Both the position numbers and the translations under genes were made by a program. This document shows positions 46,354-55,773 of a stretch of DNA of 64,000 nt, one piece after another; positions within the stretch are counted from its first letter, which is position 1; the number at the start of each line of letters is the position of its first letter. Source of the DNA: Clostridium tagluense (lineage in GTDB: Bacteria > Bacillota > Clostridia > Clostridiales > Clostridiaceae); NCBI RefSeq assembly GCF_003865095.1, contig NZ_BHYK01000007.1, positions 140,395 through 204,394 on the forward strand, read 5' to 3'. The notes beneath the pieces were generated by a model. It saw only the letters and a program-made list of their open reading frames with translations, did no database searches and was not told where the DNA came from.

Positions 46354-46384
46354 TACACTAGATATTAAGGAGAGGAAACAACTT

Positions 46385-46477
46385 ATCAAAGACATTATTG
46401 TAGATTTAAAGCTTCCACAAGAAACAAAGGATTTTTTATGTAATACAAAAATTAAAAAGAATGAATTTGAAGTTTAG
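46385..46477 (+). pseudogene. 5' remnant of a SUKH-4-like gene with mutated start
   Basis: Reading from ATC at 46385, where the intact paralogue at 54214 has ATG, gives KDIIVDLKLPQETKDFLCNT and KIKKNEFEV before a stop. This parallels the start of the 54214 protein. About 180 bases are missing after KNEFE, and the rest of the gene continues in another frame as the first third of the next ORF. Confidence 0.8.
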
Positions 46478-47573
46478 AGATTATTATGTTGTTGCACAAA
46501 ATTGTGACACAGGTAATTTAATAGCTATACATAAATCAACAGGAGAAGTATATGAACTTGAACATGAGGTTACTGAAGAAGTTGTAAGATATTTTGTGAA
46601 TTCTTCCTTTGCTCAAATGTATGAAAGTATGAAATGTTTTAAAAAAATAAAAAGTGAAATTATTAAGCTTAAAGAACAGGAAAAAATAGAAGAAATTGAA
46701 TTACTATTTGAAAAAGCTAAGAAAGATTTTAGTTTAATAGATAGTAAAGTGGTTATTAATGATGATGAGTATAATGGAAAAGGAGTTCTGAAAATGGAAA
46801 AATATAAGGAAGAAATAGAAAAATGTAATGATCCTAGTGAACTTGGAAATATGCTGAGCCAAGCAGCAAAAGAAGGGGATATACATTTAGTTCAATTGAT
46901 TATAGATAAAGGTGTAGCAGATATAAATTACAATGGTAAGGATAAGGTATTTGTAGGCAATCCTACTCCACTGCAGTGGGCTGTAATAGGGGGAGATATA
47001 AATATTGTTAAGCTTTTATTAGAGAATGGTGCAGATGTATCAATAACTGATGAATGGGGATATAGACCTTTTAATGAAGCAGCAGAAGCCAGAAATAATA
47101 GGTGGGGGCATAGGGCTCTTGATGAATCAATAGGAAAGAATGATAAGGAAATATTAGAGATTATTAAAAGTTATGAACCAAAAGAATGGCACCAGCATGA
47201 ATGGTGTGAACAGAGGTTGAAAAACTATGAATTACCTAATGAAGTTATTGAATTTTTAAGCTCTGAAAATAGGAAAATAGATTTAGAAGGATCTGAGTGG
47301 ACAGAGTATATTGAATTTTATAATCTTGATGAGGTAAGAGTATTTAAATGGAATAATATGACCTTTGTTGATTTATTACACAATGTAGATGGTTATGACA
47401 ATATAGGAGCAATGTCCTGGATACCAGAACATAAAAGTTTTGCCTGCTTAGATATGGAACATGAAAAGTTTGGTTTTATTCCAGGGCTTACATGGAGCGA
47501 ATTTATGGCGAGTCCTGCTAGGTATATTGATGGATCATTGTCATGGGAATTTTGTGAAAATGATGATGAATAG
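46461..47573 (+). CDS. Ankyrin-repeat protein fused to a SUKH-4 remnant
   Basis: The 370-residue frame has three parts. Residues 1-110 are the C-terminal two thirds of a SUKH-4-like protein (FRDYYVVAQNCDTGNLIAIH, FVNSSFAQMYESMK), joined by deletion. Residues 112-235 hold ankyrin repeats (NMLSQAAKEGDIHLVQLIID, TPLQWAVIGGDINIVKLLLE). The C-terminal 130 residues contain a SUKH-like segment (DEVRVFKWNNMTFVDLLHN). An internal ATG at 46794 has AAAGGAG upstream and begins MEKYKEEIEKCND. It is likely the native ankyrin start (259 residues). The fusion may be accidental. Confidence 0.75.
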   Translation: MNLKFRDYYVVAQNCDTGNLIAIHKSTGEVYELEHEVTEEVVRYFVNSSFAQMYESMKCFKKIKSEIIKLKEQEKIEEIELLFEKAKKDFSLIDSKVVINDDEYNGKGVLKMEKYKEEIEKCNDPSELGNMLSQAAKEGDIHLVQLIIDKGVADINYNGKDKVFVGNPTPLQWAVIGGDINIVKLLLENGADVSITDEWGYRPFNEAAEARNNRWGHRALDESIGKNDKEILEIIKSYEPKEWHQHEWCEQRLKNYELPNEVIEFLSSENRKIDLEGSEWTEYIEFYNLDEVRVFKWNNMTFVDLLHNVDGYDNIGAMSWIPEHKSFACLDMEHEKFGFIPGLTWSEFMASPARYIDGSLSWEFCENDDE

Positions 47574-47698
47574 TCTAAGAAAAAATTATTTAACAACATT
47601 TTGGAAGCTTCAAGTCTGCCATCTTCTATAAGTGGCAGTTGCTCAGCCTAGAAAGGTTGTTTTGGTGGCATTAATTTAATAAGAATGGAGAGATACTA

Positions 47699-48481
47699 AT
47701 GAAAAAATCAATAATAGAATTACCTAAAAGCTTAGAAAAATTTAGAGGTGAAATAGAAAAAACTATAAAACCATATATAAAAATTAAATTACAAGAGCAA
47801 AAAACTATGCCTTGGGAAAGTAAATTAGGAGGAAATCCTTATTTAGAGATTGGCATAGAATATCCTAAAACATCAAAGGGAGAATATTTAAGATTGCTAG
47901 CTCAGGTGAATTTTGAGGAAACTCCACATTTAGATCCTTTCCCATCAAAAGGGATATTACAATTTTTTATATTGGCTAATGACGTATATGGTCTTGATTT
48001 TGATGATCCGTGCATACAAGATACATTTAGAGTAATTTATATACCTGATGTTGTAAAAAACCAAGAAAATCTAATAAAAGACTTTTCATTTTTAGGAGAA
48101 CTAGAAGATGATTGGTACATGCCTTTTAGTGAAGAAGGTAAAATGAATTTTTCATTAGAATATATGCCTGTATCTTGGAGTGATTATAGATTCGATAATA
48201 TGTATAATAATATTAGTTTAACAGAAGAAGAAATTGATGATTACATTGAGAAACTAGATGCTGATGGATGCAAAATAGGAGCATATCCTACCTTTACTCA
48301 AGGTGATCCTAGAGAGGATGAAAATATAAGAACATTTGATACATTATTGCTTCAACTTGATTGTGAAAAGGAATGTGGTTTAATGTTTGGAGATAGTGGA
48401 GTTGGAAACTTCTTTATAAATGAAGAAGATCTGAAAAAATTAGATTTTACTAAAATTTTATATAATTGGGATTGTTGCTAA
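47699..48481 (+). CDS. DUF1963 (YwqG-like) protein, full length
   Basis: The product is 260 residues behind GAGAGATACTA. It has the family layout: GGNPYLEIGIEYPK, LRLLAQVNFEE near residue 66, GILQFFILANDVYGLDFDD, GAYPTFTQGDPRE near residue 198, LLLQLDCEKECGLMFGDSGVGNFFI near the end. YwqG proteins occur in toxin-immunity loci and many are predicted immunity proteins. It is intact and diverged from the smaller DUF1963 copy at 53516. Confidence 0.88.
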   Translation: MKKSIIELPKSLEKFRGEIEKTIKPYIKIKLQEQKTMPWESKLGGNPYLEIGIEYPKTSKGEYLRLLAQVNFEETPHLDPFPSKGILQFFILANDVYGLDFDDPCIQDTFRVIYIPDVVKNQENLIKDFSFLGELEDDWYMPFSEEGKMNFSLEYMPVSWSDYRFDNMYNNISLTEEEIDDYIEKLDADGCKIGAYPTFTQGDPREDENIRTFDTLLLQLDCEKECGLMFGDSGVGNFFINEEDLKKLDFTKILYNWDCC

Positions 48482-48511
48482 TAGACTAGATATTAAGGAG
48501 AATGAAAAAGG

Positions 48512-49228
48512 GTGGTGTTTAGATTGAAAGTAAATTACGTTCATGATTTTAATCAAAAGACAGAAGAAGAATTTTTAAATATACAAAACAATTTAAAAGA
48601 AAAAATTAATGTTACAAATAAAATAGATCTAGGAAATATAAAAGTTTGTGCAGGGATAGATATTGCTTATTGGGAAAAAAACAATGAAACCATTGGTGCT
48701 TGTAGTATAGTAATTATTGATTTTCAAACTAAGAAGGTATTAGAAAAGGTTCACAGTGTTGGAAAGATAGAAGTACCATATATTGCTGGATTTTTAGCTT
48801 TTAGAGAATTACCCTTAATACTAGAGGCAGTAGAAAAAATTACAGTTGAGCCAGATATTTTTATATTTGATGGTAATGGATATCTTCACCATAATAATAT
48901 GGGAATAGCAGCACATGCAGGCTTATTTTTAAATAGGCCTACTATTGGAGTAGGAAAAACTTACTTTAAAATAGATAAAGTAGATTTCATTATGCCGGAA
49001 AATGAAGTGGGGGCATATACGGATATAGTTGTAAAGAATAAGGTTTATGGAAGAGCTGTAAGAACTAGCAAAAGTGTAAAGCCTATATTTATTTCTTGTG
49101 GTAATAATATAGATTTAAATAGCTGTTATGAAATAGCTATGAATTTATTATCTAAAGATAGTAGAATACCTATTCCAACAAGGCTTGCTGATTTGGAAAC
49201 ACACGTTTTGAGACAAGAATATAGATAG
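48512..49228 (+). CDS. nfi: Endonuclease V
   Basis: The product is about 238 residues. The start is ambiguous among GTG 48512, GTG 48515 and TTG 48524; AAGGAG lies at 48494. Active-site features are present: Asp in CAGIDIAYW near residue 49, the wedge and Glu in PYIAGFLAFREL near residues 90-101, Asp in IFDGNGYLHH near residue 119, and GIAAHAGL. It nicks DNA at deaminated bases such as inosine, second bond 3'. A DNA repair gene inside an immunity array is unusual; it may have been trapped by rearrangement. Confidence 0.93.
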   Translation: MVFRLKVNYVHDFNQKTEEEFLNIQNNLKEKINVTNKIDLGNIKVCAGIDIAYWEKNNETIGACSIVIIDFQTKKVLEKVHSVGKIEVPYIAGFLAFRELPLILEAVEKITVEPDIFIFDGNGYLHHNNMGIAAHAGLFLNRPTIGVGKTYFKIDKVDFIMPENEVGAYTDIVVKNKVYGRAVRTSKSVKPIFISCGNNIDLNSCYEIAMNLLSKDSRIPIPTRLADLETHVLRQEYR

Positions 49229-49265
49229 AAATATTATTAGAAAAACAAATGAAGGAGATAGCGAA

Positions 49266-52200
49266 ATGGGATTACAAAATCACTTAACAGAGAAAATAAG
49301 CAATGTATTAGTAGAACTTGGACTAGATGCTGAAGTTATTGATAGTTTTGAAGCATATATAGAAGGAAGCTTAGGAGAACAGGAGTTTTTTGAAAATCTC
49401 CCTAATATGGATATGGACAATTTAAAAGCTGATTTAGTAGAACAAATGGTGAGTACATATAGATCCTTAGATAAACATAAAGCCTATGATTATTGGTCTA
49501 AATATATTAAGATATTATTTCAAATGGGAAAAACATCTGTATTTTCAATAATAGATAAGACAACCTATTATTATGGAGATGAATATTTTAGAAAATTTTT
49601 AAAATATAATTTAAGTCCTTCCTTTGTCATAGCATATTATGCAAGAAGCAGTACCCGGCAAGAACGTGATTTAGACCGTGGATTTATTAAGTTTTATGAT
49701 AGTATTTATGAGGAACATAAAGATGCATTTAAAGAAGCTTTTGATATTAGCAAAATAAATGAACAAACAATTATAGCAACTTATTTGGTTCAAAAGGGAA
49801 AAGATAAGGATCAAAAACTTTGTAGCTTTCTAGAAGAAGATATGATTGATTCAATAGAAGTTTTGTTTAGCAAGAAGATATCTTGCGAGGATGTAGAAGC
49901 TTTGGCCAAATATTTAAAAGGTGAAACTTCAAATTTAGAAGAAATAATAGAACTATTAAAAAATAATAACAGTTTAGTTTTAAATATTGATACATATGTT
50001 TTAAAATTCCTTATAGGGACTAGCTCTACCATATCTAATGAATCAGATATGGCAAATAGATTTATTAAATTTGCTATATTATTGGATTATGAAAAATCCT
50101 TTAATGGCATGCATTCCTATCTTAAATATAATAGATATAATAAGATTATAAAAATTATGGAAAAACTTGAAATAAAAAAAGAATTGTATATTGCATGGAT
50201 GGGTAATAGAAATGTTCGATACAATGGTTATAGTTTTGAAAAAGAGTTAAAAGAAGAGCTGAATGAAAACAAAGAAGAGTTTAAAAAAGCAATTACAATG
50301 TGTAGTGGCATTGATAAAGCTTATATGGCTTCACTTCTCTTTCAAAAAGGGGAAGGTTTAGAATTTGCAGGTGAAGTGGAAGATGTCTTTATTCATGAAT
50401 TTTCTATAGCTATGGATGAATTAAGTGTTAAAAGAGATATTTGTGAAAACTTTATTGAATATTTAAGAGGTAATACTTCTCTTGACAATATAAGTAAAAA
50501 TTTACAAGGATTATTAGGAAAAAAAGAAATATACCTATATAACAATAATCGTAATTTTTGTAAAGTTATGTTCTGGCTAAAAGATATGTCTCCCATGTTT
50601 GAAAAAGCTATGAAAATATTTATTGCTATAGGAAATTCGGATATATTAATATACATATATGATGATTATAAAAAATTCAAGGGCTTAAAAATTGGCGATG
50701 AAGACTTAAATTCTTTTATAGAATTAATGGATAGTTATGGTGCTTCAATAATGAATTACACATCTTTCTTAGGCACATATGCTTTTGGCAATTATGTTAG
50801 ACAAACAGTACGTGATCAATCAACAAATATTATTGAAAAACTAATTGAAAAGGATGAAGAGCAGCTGATAAAAAATATACCTTATTGTCAGGCTGAAACT
50901 AGAGCAGGTCTTTTAGAGATATTGTATAAGAATTGTGATGAGTCTAAAGTTGCAAAAGTTATTATTGAGTATTTGGCGGATTCTTCAAAGAGTGTGCGAG
51001 AAAAGGCTATAGAACTTTTAACTTTAAGTGAAAAAAATCATGAAATGGTCATAGAAAGTTTGAAGGCTAAAAAACAAGCAGTTAGAGAATCAGCAGTAAA
51101 AATACTTTCCAAAAGCAGTAATAAAAAAGTGGTTGAAGCCTTAAATGTGGCATTAGAAGTAGAAAAAACTGAAAAAATAAAAGCACTTTTAAGAGAAGCT
51201 TTAAATGTAGAAAGTGATTTGGAAGAAAATAATGAGAAACTAGATATTTTAGAGTACTGCAGAAAAGCTTTAAAGGGTAATAAAGCGGCAGGGTTGAAGT
51301 GGCTAGATTGCGATACACTATCAAAGGTAAGACGTAGGGATAGTGAAAAAATTGCAGAGAATGAAATTATAAAATATATGCTTATATGTTATTCTTCCTG
51401 TATTGAAATAGGATTAAGTAGCGAAGCAAAAATGGTAAGTGAACTTTTAGATAGAAGAGATTTATCAAAACTTGCTTTAGAAGTTCTTGAAAGATGGCTT
51501 GACTGTGGTGCGGAGAGCAAGAAAAAATGGGTACTTCCTTTTGCATCTGTTTATGGAGATTATGATGTAATTAGCACACTAAAAAAGAATATAGAAGAAT
51601 GGCCACAAAACTCAAGAGGGGCTATAGCTAGTGAGGCAGTAAAGGCTCTTGCCCTTAATGGAAGTAATGAAGCCTTAATAATAGTGGACAATATATCAAG
51701 GAAGTTTAAATTTAAGCAGGTGAAAAATGCTGCAAGTGAAGCACTTGAATTTGCTGCAAAGCAAATGGGTATAGATATGGAGGACCTTTCAGATAGAATA
51801 GTTCCAGACTTAGGTTTTGACATAAAAGGGGAAAGAGTTTTTGATTATGGTGATAGAAAGTTTATTGTAACACTTACACTAGAGCTTATATTAGAAGTAC
51901 AAGATGAAAGCGGTAAAAAGTTTAAAAGCCTTCCAGCTCCAGGTAAAAAGGATGATGAAGATAAGGCTACAGAAGCTTTTTCAGAATTTAAGAATCTAAA
52001 GAAGAAGCTCAAAACAGTAGTAAATATACAAGCTATCCGTTTAGAAATGGCACTATCTAGTAATAGAAAATGGACAAAAGAAGCATGGGTAAAGTTGTTT
52101 GCTCAAAACCCTATTATGAATCAATTTGCTATAGGTCTTGTATGGGGTGGGTATGAAGATAATATTTTAACTGATAGCTTTAGATATATGGAAGATGGCA

Positions 52201-52781
52201 GTTTTAATACTAAAGATGAAGATGAATATGAGTTAAAGGACGGAATGATAATAGGAATTGTTCATCCAATAGAGTTAGGTAGTGATGATATATGCCTATG
52301 GAAAGAACAGTTTGAAAGCTATGAAATTAAACAACCGCTTGAACAGTTAAATAGAGAAATATTTGTTGTTACGCAGGAAGAAAAAACTAATAAAAAGGTA
52401 GAACGTTTTGGAGGAATCATGTTAAATGGTTTATCTTTATTAGGTAAGTTAACTGGTTTTGGATGGAGTCGAGGATCAATTGAAGATGGCGGTTGTTATT
52501 ATACTTTTTGCAGGGAAGATAGTACTTTTAAAATAGATGTGGAGTTAAACTTTAGTGGTGCAGGTGTAGGCTATGAAAATGAAGAAGTAACAGTATATGA
52601 TTTGACTTTTTATAAAGAAGGAACTGTCTCAAAATACGATTATACAAATAAAATATATGAGCAGAATGCTGTATCACCAGATGCACTTCCTAAAAGATTC
52701 TTTAGTGAAATTCTTTATCAAATAAATAAATTAGCATCATCAAAAACAGGAACTAATGAAAAGTGGAAGGAAGAGAAATAG
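49266..52781 (+). CDS. DUF4132 protein, copy 2 (YehI/MolR-like)
   Basis: The product is 1171 residues behind GAAGGAG. It is similar to copy 1 along its whole length: GLQNHLTEKISNVLVELGL at the start, the helical repeat body, and the DUF4132 signature (RKWTKEAWVKLFAQNPIMNQ, GLVWGGY, FRYMEDGSFNT, IIGIVHPIEL). Long stretches of the second half are nearly identical at DNA level to copy 1, whereas the first half is clearly diverged. This suggests duplication followed by gene conversion or selection on the C-terminal half. Confidence 0.88.
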   Translation: MGLQNHLTEKISNVLVELGLDAEVIDSFEAYIEGSLGEQEFFENLPNMDMDNLKADLVEQMVSTYRSLDKHKAYDYWSKYIKILFQMGKTSVFSIIDKTTYYYGDEYFRKFLKYNLSPSFVIAYYARSSTRQERDLDRGFIKFYDSIYEEHKDAFKEAFDISKINEQTIIATYLVQKGKDKDQKLCSFLEEDMIDSIEVLFSKKISCEDVEALAKYLKGETSNLEEIIELLKNNNSLVLNIDTYVLKFLIGTSSTISNESDMANRFIKFAILLDYEKSFNGMHSYLKYNRYNKIIKIMEKLEIKKELYIAWMGNRNVRYNGYSFEKELKEELNENKEEFKKAITMCSGIDKAYMASLLFQKGEGLEFAGEVEDVFIHEFSIAMDELSVKRDICENFIEYLRGNTSLDNISKNLQGLLGKKEIYLYNNNRNFCKVMFWLKDMSPMFEKAMKIFIAIGNSDILIYIYDDYKKFKGLKIGDEDLNSFIELMDSYGASIMNYTSFLGTYAFGNYVRQTVRDQSTNIIEKLIEKDEEQLIKNIPYCQAETRAGLLEILYKNCDESKVAKVIIEYLADSSKSVREKAIELLTLSEKNHEMVIESLKAKKQAVRESAVKILSKSSNKKVVEALNVALEVEKTEKIKALLREALNVESDLEENNEKLDILEYCRKALKGNKAAGLKWLDCDTLSKVRRRDSEKIAENEIIKYMLICYSSCIEIGLSSEAKMVSELLDRRDLSKLALEVLERWLDCGAESKKKWVLPFASVYGDYDVISTLKKNIEEWPQNSRGAIASEAVKALALNGSNEALIIVDNISRKFKFKQVKNAASEALEFAAKQMGIDMEDLSDRIVPDLGFDIKGERVFDYGDRKFIVTLTLELILEVQDESGKKFKSLPAPGKKDDEDKATEAFSEFKNLKKKLKTVVNIQAIRLEMALSSNRKWTKEAWVKLFAQNPIMNQFAIGLVWGGYEDNILTDSFRYMEDGSFNTKDEDEYELKDGMIIGIVHPIELGSDDICLWKEQFESYEIKQPLEQLNREIFVVTQEEKTNKKVERFGGIMLNGLSLLGKLTGFGWSRGSIEDGGCYYTFCREDSTFKIDVELNFSGAGVGYENEEVTVYDLTFYKEGTVSKYDYTNKIYEQNAVSPDALPKRFFSEILYQINKLASSKTGTNEKWKEEK

Positions 52782-53515
52782 TATAGAGATATACCGAATT
52801 TTGTAAAGATGAAAAAAACTATTGGCCTATTAAGAGGTTAAGGTTAATAGGTCATTTACAACATTTATATGAGGGGTTTATAACTGAAGAAGTAATCATT
52901 AGCTCTTATTGAATTTTTAGATACTGAAGCATATCATTTGATACCAAAAGCTAGAGAGTATAAGGTGATTTGTATGGACTTTGATGAAGCTGACCTCATG
53001 GAGAGTTTTGAAAGAATGCTTGAGATGTCAAGTAATCCTGTGTTTAGAATATTTAGTTGTGAGAATTGAAGTTATGAAGCATTAATTCAGATACAGTTTT
53101 TGTTATAACATCTGCAGATGTGGAAGAAGTAAGAAGTTGGTTTCAAGAATTGCAGCCTTCAAGTGTTAACGAGGAAACATGCTTAAATGAGTCTACTAAT
53201 TTACCATCTATTCCAGATAACTACAGGGTTATTGCTGTTTGCTAGAGAATTGGTGCTGTTATTTTGAAGAAAGTTCTTATTTAGAAACAGCGTATGAACT
53301 AAAAGAAGAATTCAGAGATATTTATATGCTTATTGATAAAAATGAAGCTATAGATGCTTTTGAGAGCTGGTGTACAAAAGTATACCACACAATAATGTTT
53401 CAGATTTAATATATTGGTATGATGTGGAGGAATATGGGCATGAACCAACGGCAAGAGAAATCGCAGAAAAAGCTTTTAAAACGAGACGGGCAAATAACTT
53501 ATAGGGAGAAGATAA
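52782..53515 (+). pseudogene. Relic zone with fragments of several small genes
   Basis: The zone has no intact gene. Readable fragments include IEFLDTEAYHLIPKAREY with VICMDFDEADLMESFERML (52907-53065), TSADVEEVRSWFQEL with LPSIPDNYRVIAVC (53110-53242), AYELKEEFRDIYMLIDKNEA with FESWC (53262-53395, resembling the end of an ISL3-type transposase) and DLIYWYDVEEYGHEPTAREI (53401-53503). Frames change and stops intervene. It looks like two or three immunity-type genes plus a transposase remnant. Confidence 0.6.
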
Positions 53516-54178
53516 ATGGTTAAAAAATATAATATAGATTTTATTGAAGAAAAGGAAAAAGTAAAAATACCAGTAACTAAATTTGGAGGACAACCACTTT
53601 GGATAGATAAGGTTATGTGGCCTATTGATAAGGAAAATGGTGAAACTATGAGATTTATATGTCAAATAGAGCTTTATCCTGAAATTTTTGGTGATAATCA
53701 ATTTAAAATGGCTTATTTATTTGCCGCTGAGGAATGGAATAATTATGTTCTTATATGTGAAGCAGCAGATGAAAAGGTGTTTACAAAAGAGATTGTTGAT
53801 GGTCCAACCATATATAGAATGGTAAAGAAGAGAAAAAATGATGTGTTTTTAACTGAAGAAGAGTGCGAGTTTACAGTTAACTTGACTTTGGGAGAAGATT
53901 ATAATTTTGTCCATCAAGAACCCTATTTTATAGGTGATGAACTTGTTTTTGAAGATAGTCCAGAAGACTATGATGAAGTATTAAACGGAAATAAAATAGG
54001 AGGTACACCGCTTTTCTTAAATTGTGATGAACTTCCAGAAGAAGATACATGGAAGTTGTTGTTACAATTAGATGCTACTACTCTCCCCTTTGAACTTAAT
54101 TTTGGAGATGCTGGAATGGGATTTTTCTTTATAAATATGAAAGATGGTAGTTTGAAGTTTACTATAGAAAGTTGCTAA
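53516..54178 (+). CDS. DUF1963 (YwqG-like) protein, short type
   Basis: The product is 220 residues behind AGGGAGAAG. It begins KKYNIDFIEEKEKVKIPVTK, then FGGQPLWIDKVMWP, FICQIELYPE, and near the end TPLFLNCDEL, LLLQLDATTLPFELNFGDAG and MGFFFINM. It has the layout of DUF1963 with the Gly-Asp-Gly-type C-terminal strand pair. It is the intact version of the deleted copy at 46146. It is probably an immunity protein. Confidence 0.85.
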   Translation: MVKKYNIDFIEEKEKVKIPVTKFGGQPLWIDKVMWPIDKENGETMRFICQIELYPEIFGDNQFKMAYLFAAEEWNNYVLICEAADEKVFTKEIVDGPTIYRMVKKRKNDVFLTEEECEFTVNLTLGEDYNFVHQEPYFIGDELVFEDSPEDYDEVLNGNKIGGTPLFLNCDELPEEDTWKLLLQLDATTLPFELNFGDAGMGFFFINMKDGSLKFTIESC

Positions 54179-54213
54179 TAAAAAATTAAAGAACTATAGA
54201 AAGGAAATAATTT

Positions 54214-54792
54214 ATGAAAAATATCATTATGAATTTAAAACTCCCACAGGGAACAAAGGATTTTTTATGCAAAACAAAAATTGAAGAGGATGAATTTGAA
54301 GATATAAATATTAAATTTTTTAATAAGGAAGATGGATTTTTATGTGATGTGGTAGAGTGGACAAAGATAAATGATAGTACAGTAATGGATTTAAGTGAGA
54401 AGTTTGTATCAGAGTTTTTAAGAGAACTTGAAAAATTCAGATCATATTATGTTATTGCTGACAACTTAGATAGTGGTAATTTAATAGCTGTACAGGAATC
54501 AACAGGAGAAATTTATGAACTTGAACATGAGGTTATTGAAGAAGTTATAAAGTCTTTTATTAATTCTTCTTTTGCTCAAATGTATGAGAGTATGAAATAT
54601 TTTAAGGAAATGAAAAGTAAAATTATTGAACTTAGAGAACAGGAAAACTTAGAGGAAATTGAATTACTATTTGAAAAGGCTGAAAAAGATCTTGTTTCAA
54701 TAGATGGTAAAGTAGCTATTAACGATGATGAGTATAATTGTCAGTTTTGGAATGGAATGATAGAAAGCTATAGAGAATGGTGCTTAGATTAA
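54214..54792 (+). CDS. SUKH-4-like immunity protein
   Basis: The product is 192 residues behind AAAGGAA. The central part YYVIADNLDSGNLIAVQES, EIYELEHEV and FINSSFAQMYESM follows the SUKH-4 pattern of a bound-solvent strand pair and the conserved FINSS segment. SUKH proteins neutralise toxins of the polymorphic class. Its broken twin lies at 46385-46793. Confidence 0.75.
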   Translation: MKNIIMNLKLPQGTKDFLCKTKIEEDEFEDINIKFFNKEDGFLCDVVEWTKINDSTVMDLSEKFVSEFLRELEKFRSYYVIADNLDSGNLIAVQESTGEIYELEHEVIEEVIKSFINSSFAQMYESMKYFKEMKSKIIELREQENLEEIELLFEKAEKDLVSIDGKVAINDDEYNCQFWNGMIESYREWCLD

Positions 54793-54884
54793 AAAAATAG
54801 AAAAACAATGCGTATTTAAAATGGTTGCATGGAGAAAGTTACAGAATAATAGATTTTATGAATTAAAACATATGGAGGAAAATA

Positions 54885-55724
54885 ATGAATAAAAACATAG
54901 ATAGTCTAGTAGACGAAGGTCTAGAATTTTTAAATAGTGGGGATTATGAGAAAGCGGAGCCGTATTTTAAAGAAGCTATAGAGATAGATAATAATTATGC
55001 TCAGGCTTATTATTTTAGGGGATACTGTTATACGAAAATGAAAGAGTATCAAAAAGCTTTGACAGATTTGGAGATGTCTATAGAGTTAGATCAAAGTGAT
55101 TGGAGAGCATGTTCTTTTAGAAATAAAAATATGTCTTTATTTAAAAGTAATAATTGCAAATCTAAATTAAGTGAAAATTTTAATATTGAGAACTTAAATA
55201 TCAAAGTAGAGGATTTTGAAGTAAGTAATAACATAGGTTTAGCTAAATGCGGCATTGATGTTATACTTTGGGATAATTACACATCAACATCATTAGAAAT
55301 AAGTCTTGAGGATGAGGATACCTTTGATAATAGTAAGATAGAAAATTACATTAATGAATTTAAAAAGCATTTACTATGGCTTGAAAATAATAAGAAAGCA
55401 ATTTCTGATGCACTTATTGAAGATGATATGATTGGGCTTGCAGAAGAGTGGGCTGAAAGTTCAGATGAAACAATAATTGATGGGGAAAAAGTATATGTAC
55501 ATGGTGATGATATTTTTAGGCTACCAATTAGTGAAGAGGAATTTTGCAAATCTTTATATTTTAATAGTATAGGAATAAGAATAGATGAGGATATGGAAAT
55601 AATGGATTCAAGAATCATGATAGAAGCTTTTATAGATACAAATCCAGATTATTTTGCAGGTCATTCAATGGAAGTTACAGTAGCAGATGAATATAAAATA
55701 TCAATTAACGGATTAGCTGGATAA
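54885..55724 (+). CDS. TPR-DUF2262 fusion protein
   Basis: The product is 279 residues behind GGAGG. Two TPR units occupy residues 1-75 (LVDEGLEFLNSGDYEKAEPYF, then AYYFRGYCYTKMKEYQKALTD). The C-terminal 190 residues match the DUF2262 pattern: HLLWLENNKKAISDAL, ISEEEFCKSLYFNSIGIRID, and PDYFAGHSMEV near the end followed by SINGLAG. DUF2262 proteins are small cytosolic proteins often seen in immunity arrays. Confidence 0.8.
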   Translation: MNKNIDSLVDEGLEFLNSGDYEKAEPYFKEAIEIDNNYAQAYYFRGYCYTKMKEYQKALTDLEMSIELDQSDWRACSFRNKNMSLFKSNNCKSKLSENFNIENLNIKVEDFEVSNNIGLAKCGIDVILWDNYTSTSLEISLEDEDTFDNSKIENYINEFKKHLLWLENNKKAISDALIEDDMIGLAEEWAESSDETIIDGEKVYVHGDDIFRLPISEEEFCKSLYFNSIGIRIDEDMEIMDSRIMIEAFIDTNPDYFAGHSMEVTVADEYKISINGLAG

Positions 55725-55773
55725 ATGGAAGATATATCTTAATAATAAGAAGGCTGAAAATACAGGTGAGAAT

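Noticed and set aside
47616..47638. CTGCCA/TGGCAG hairpin after the ankyrin gene as terminator
   Set aside because: The stem is short and is not followed by a T tract, so it was not called.
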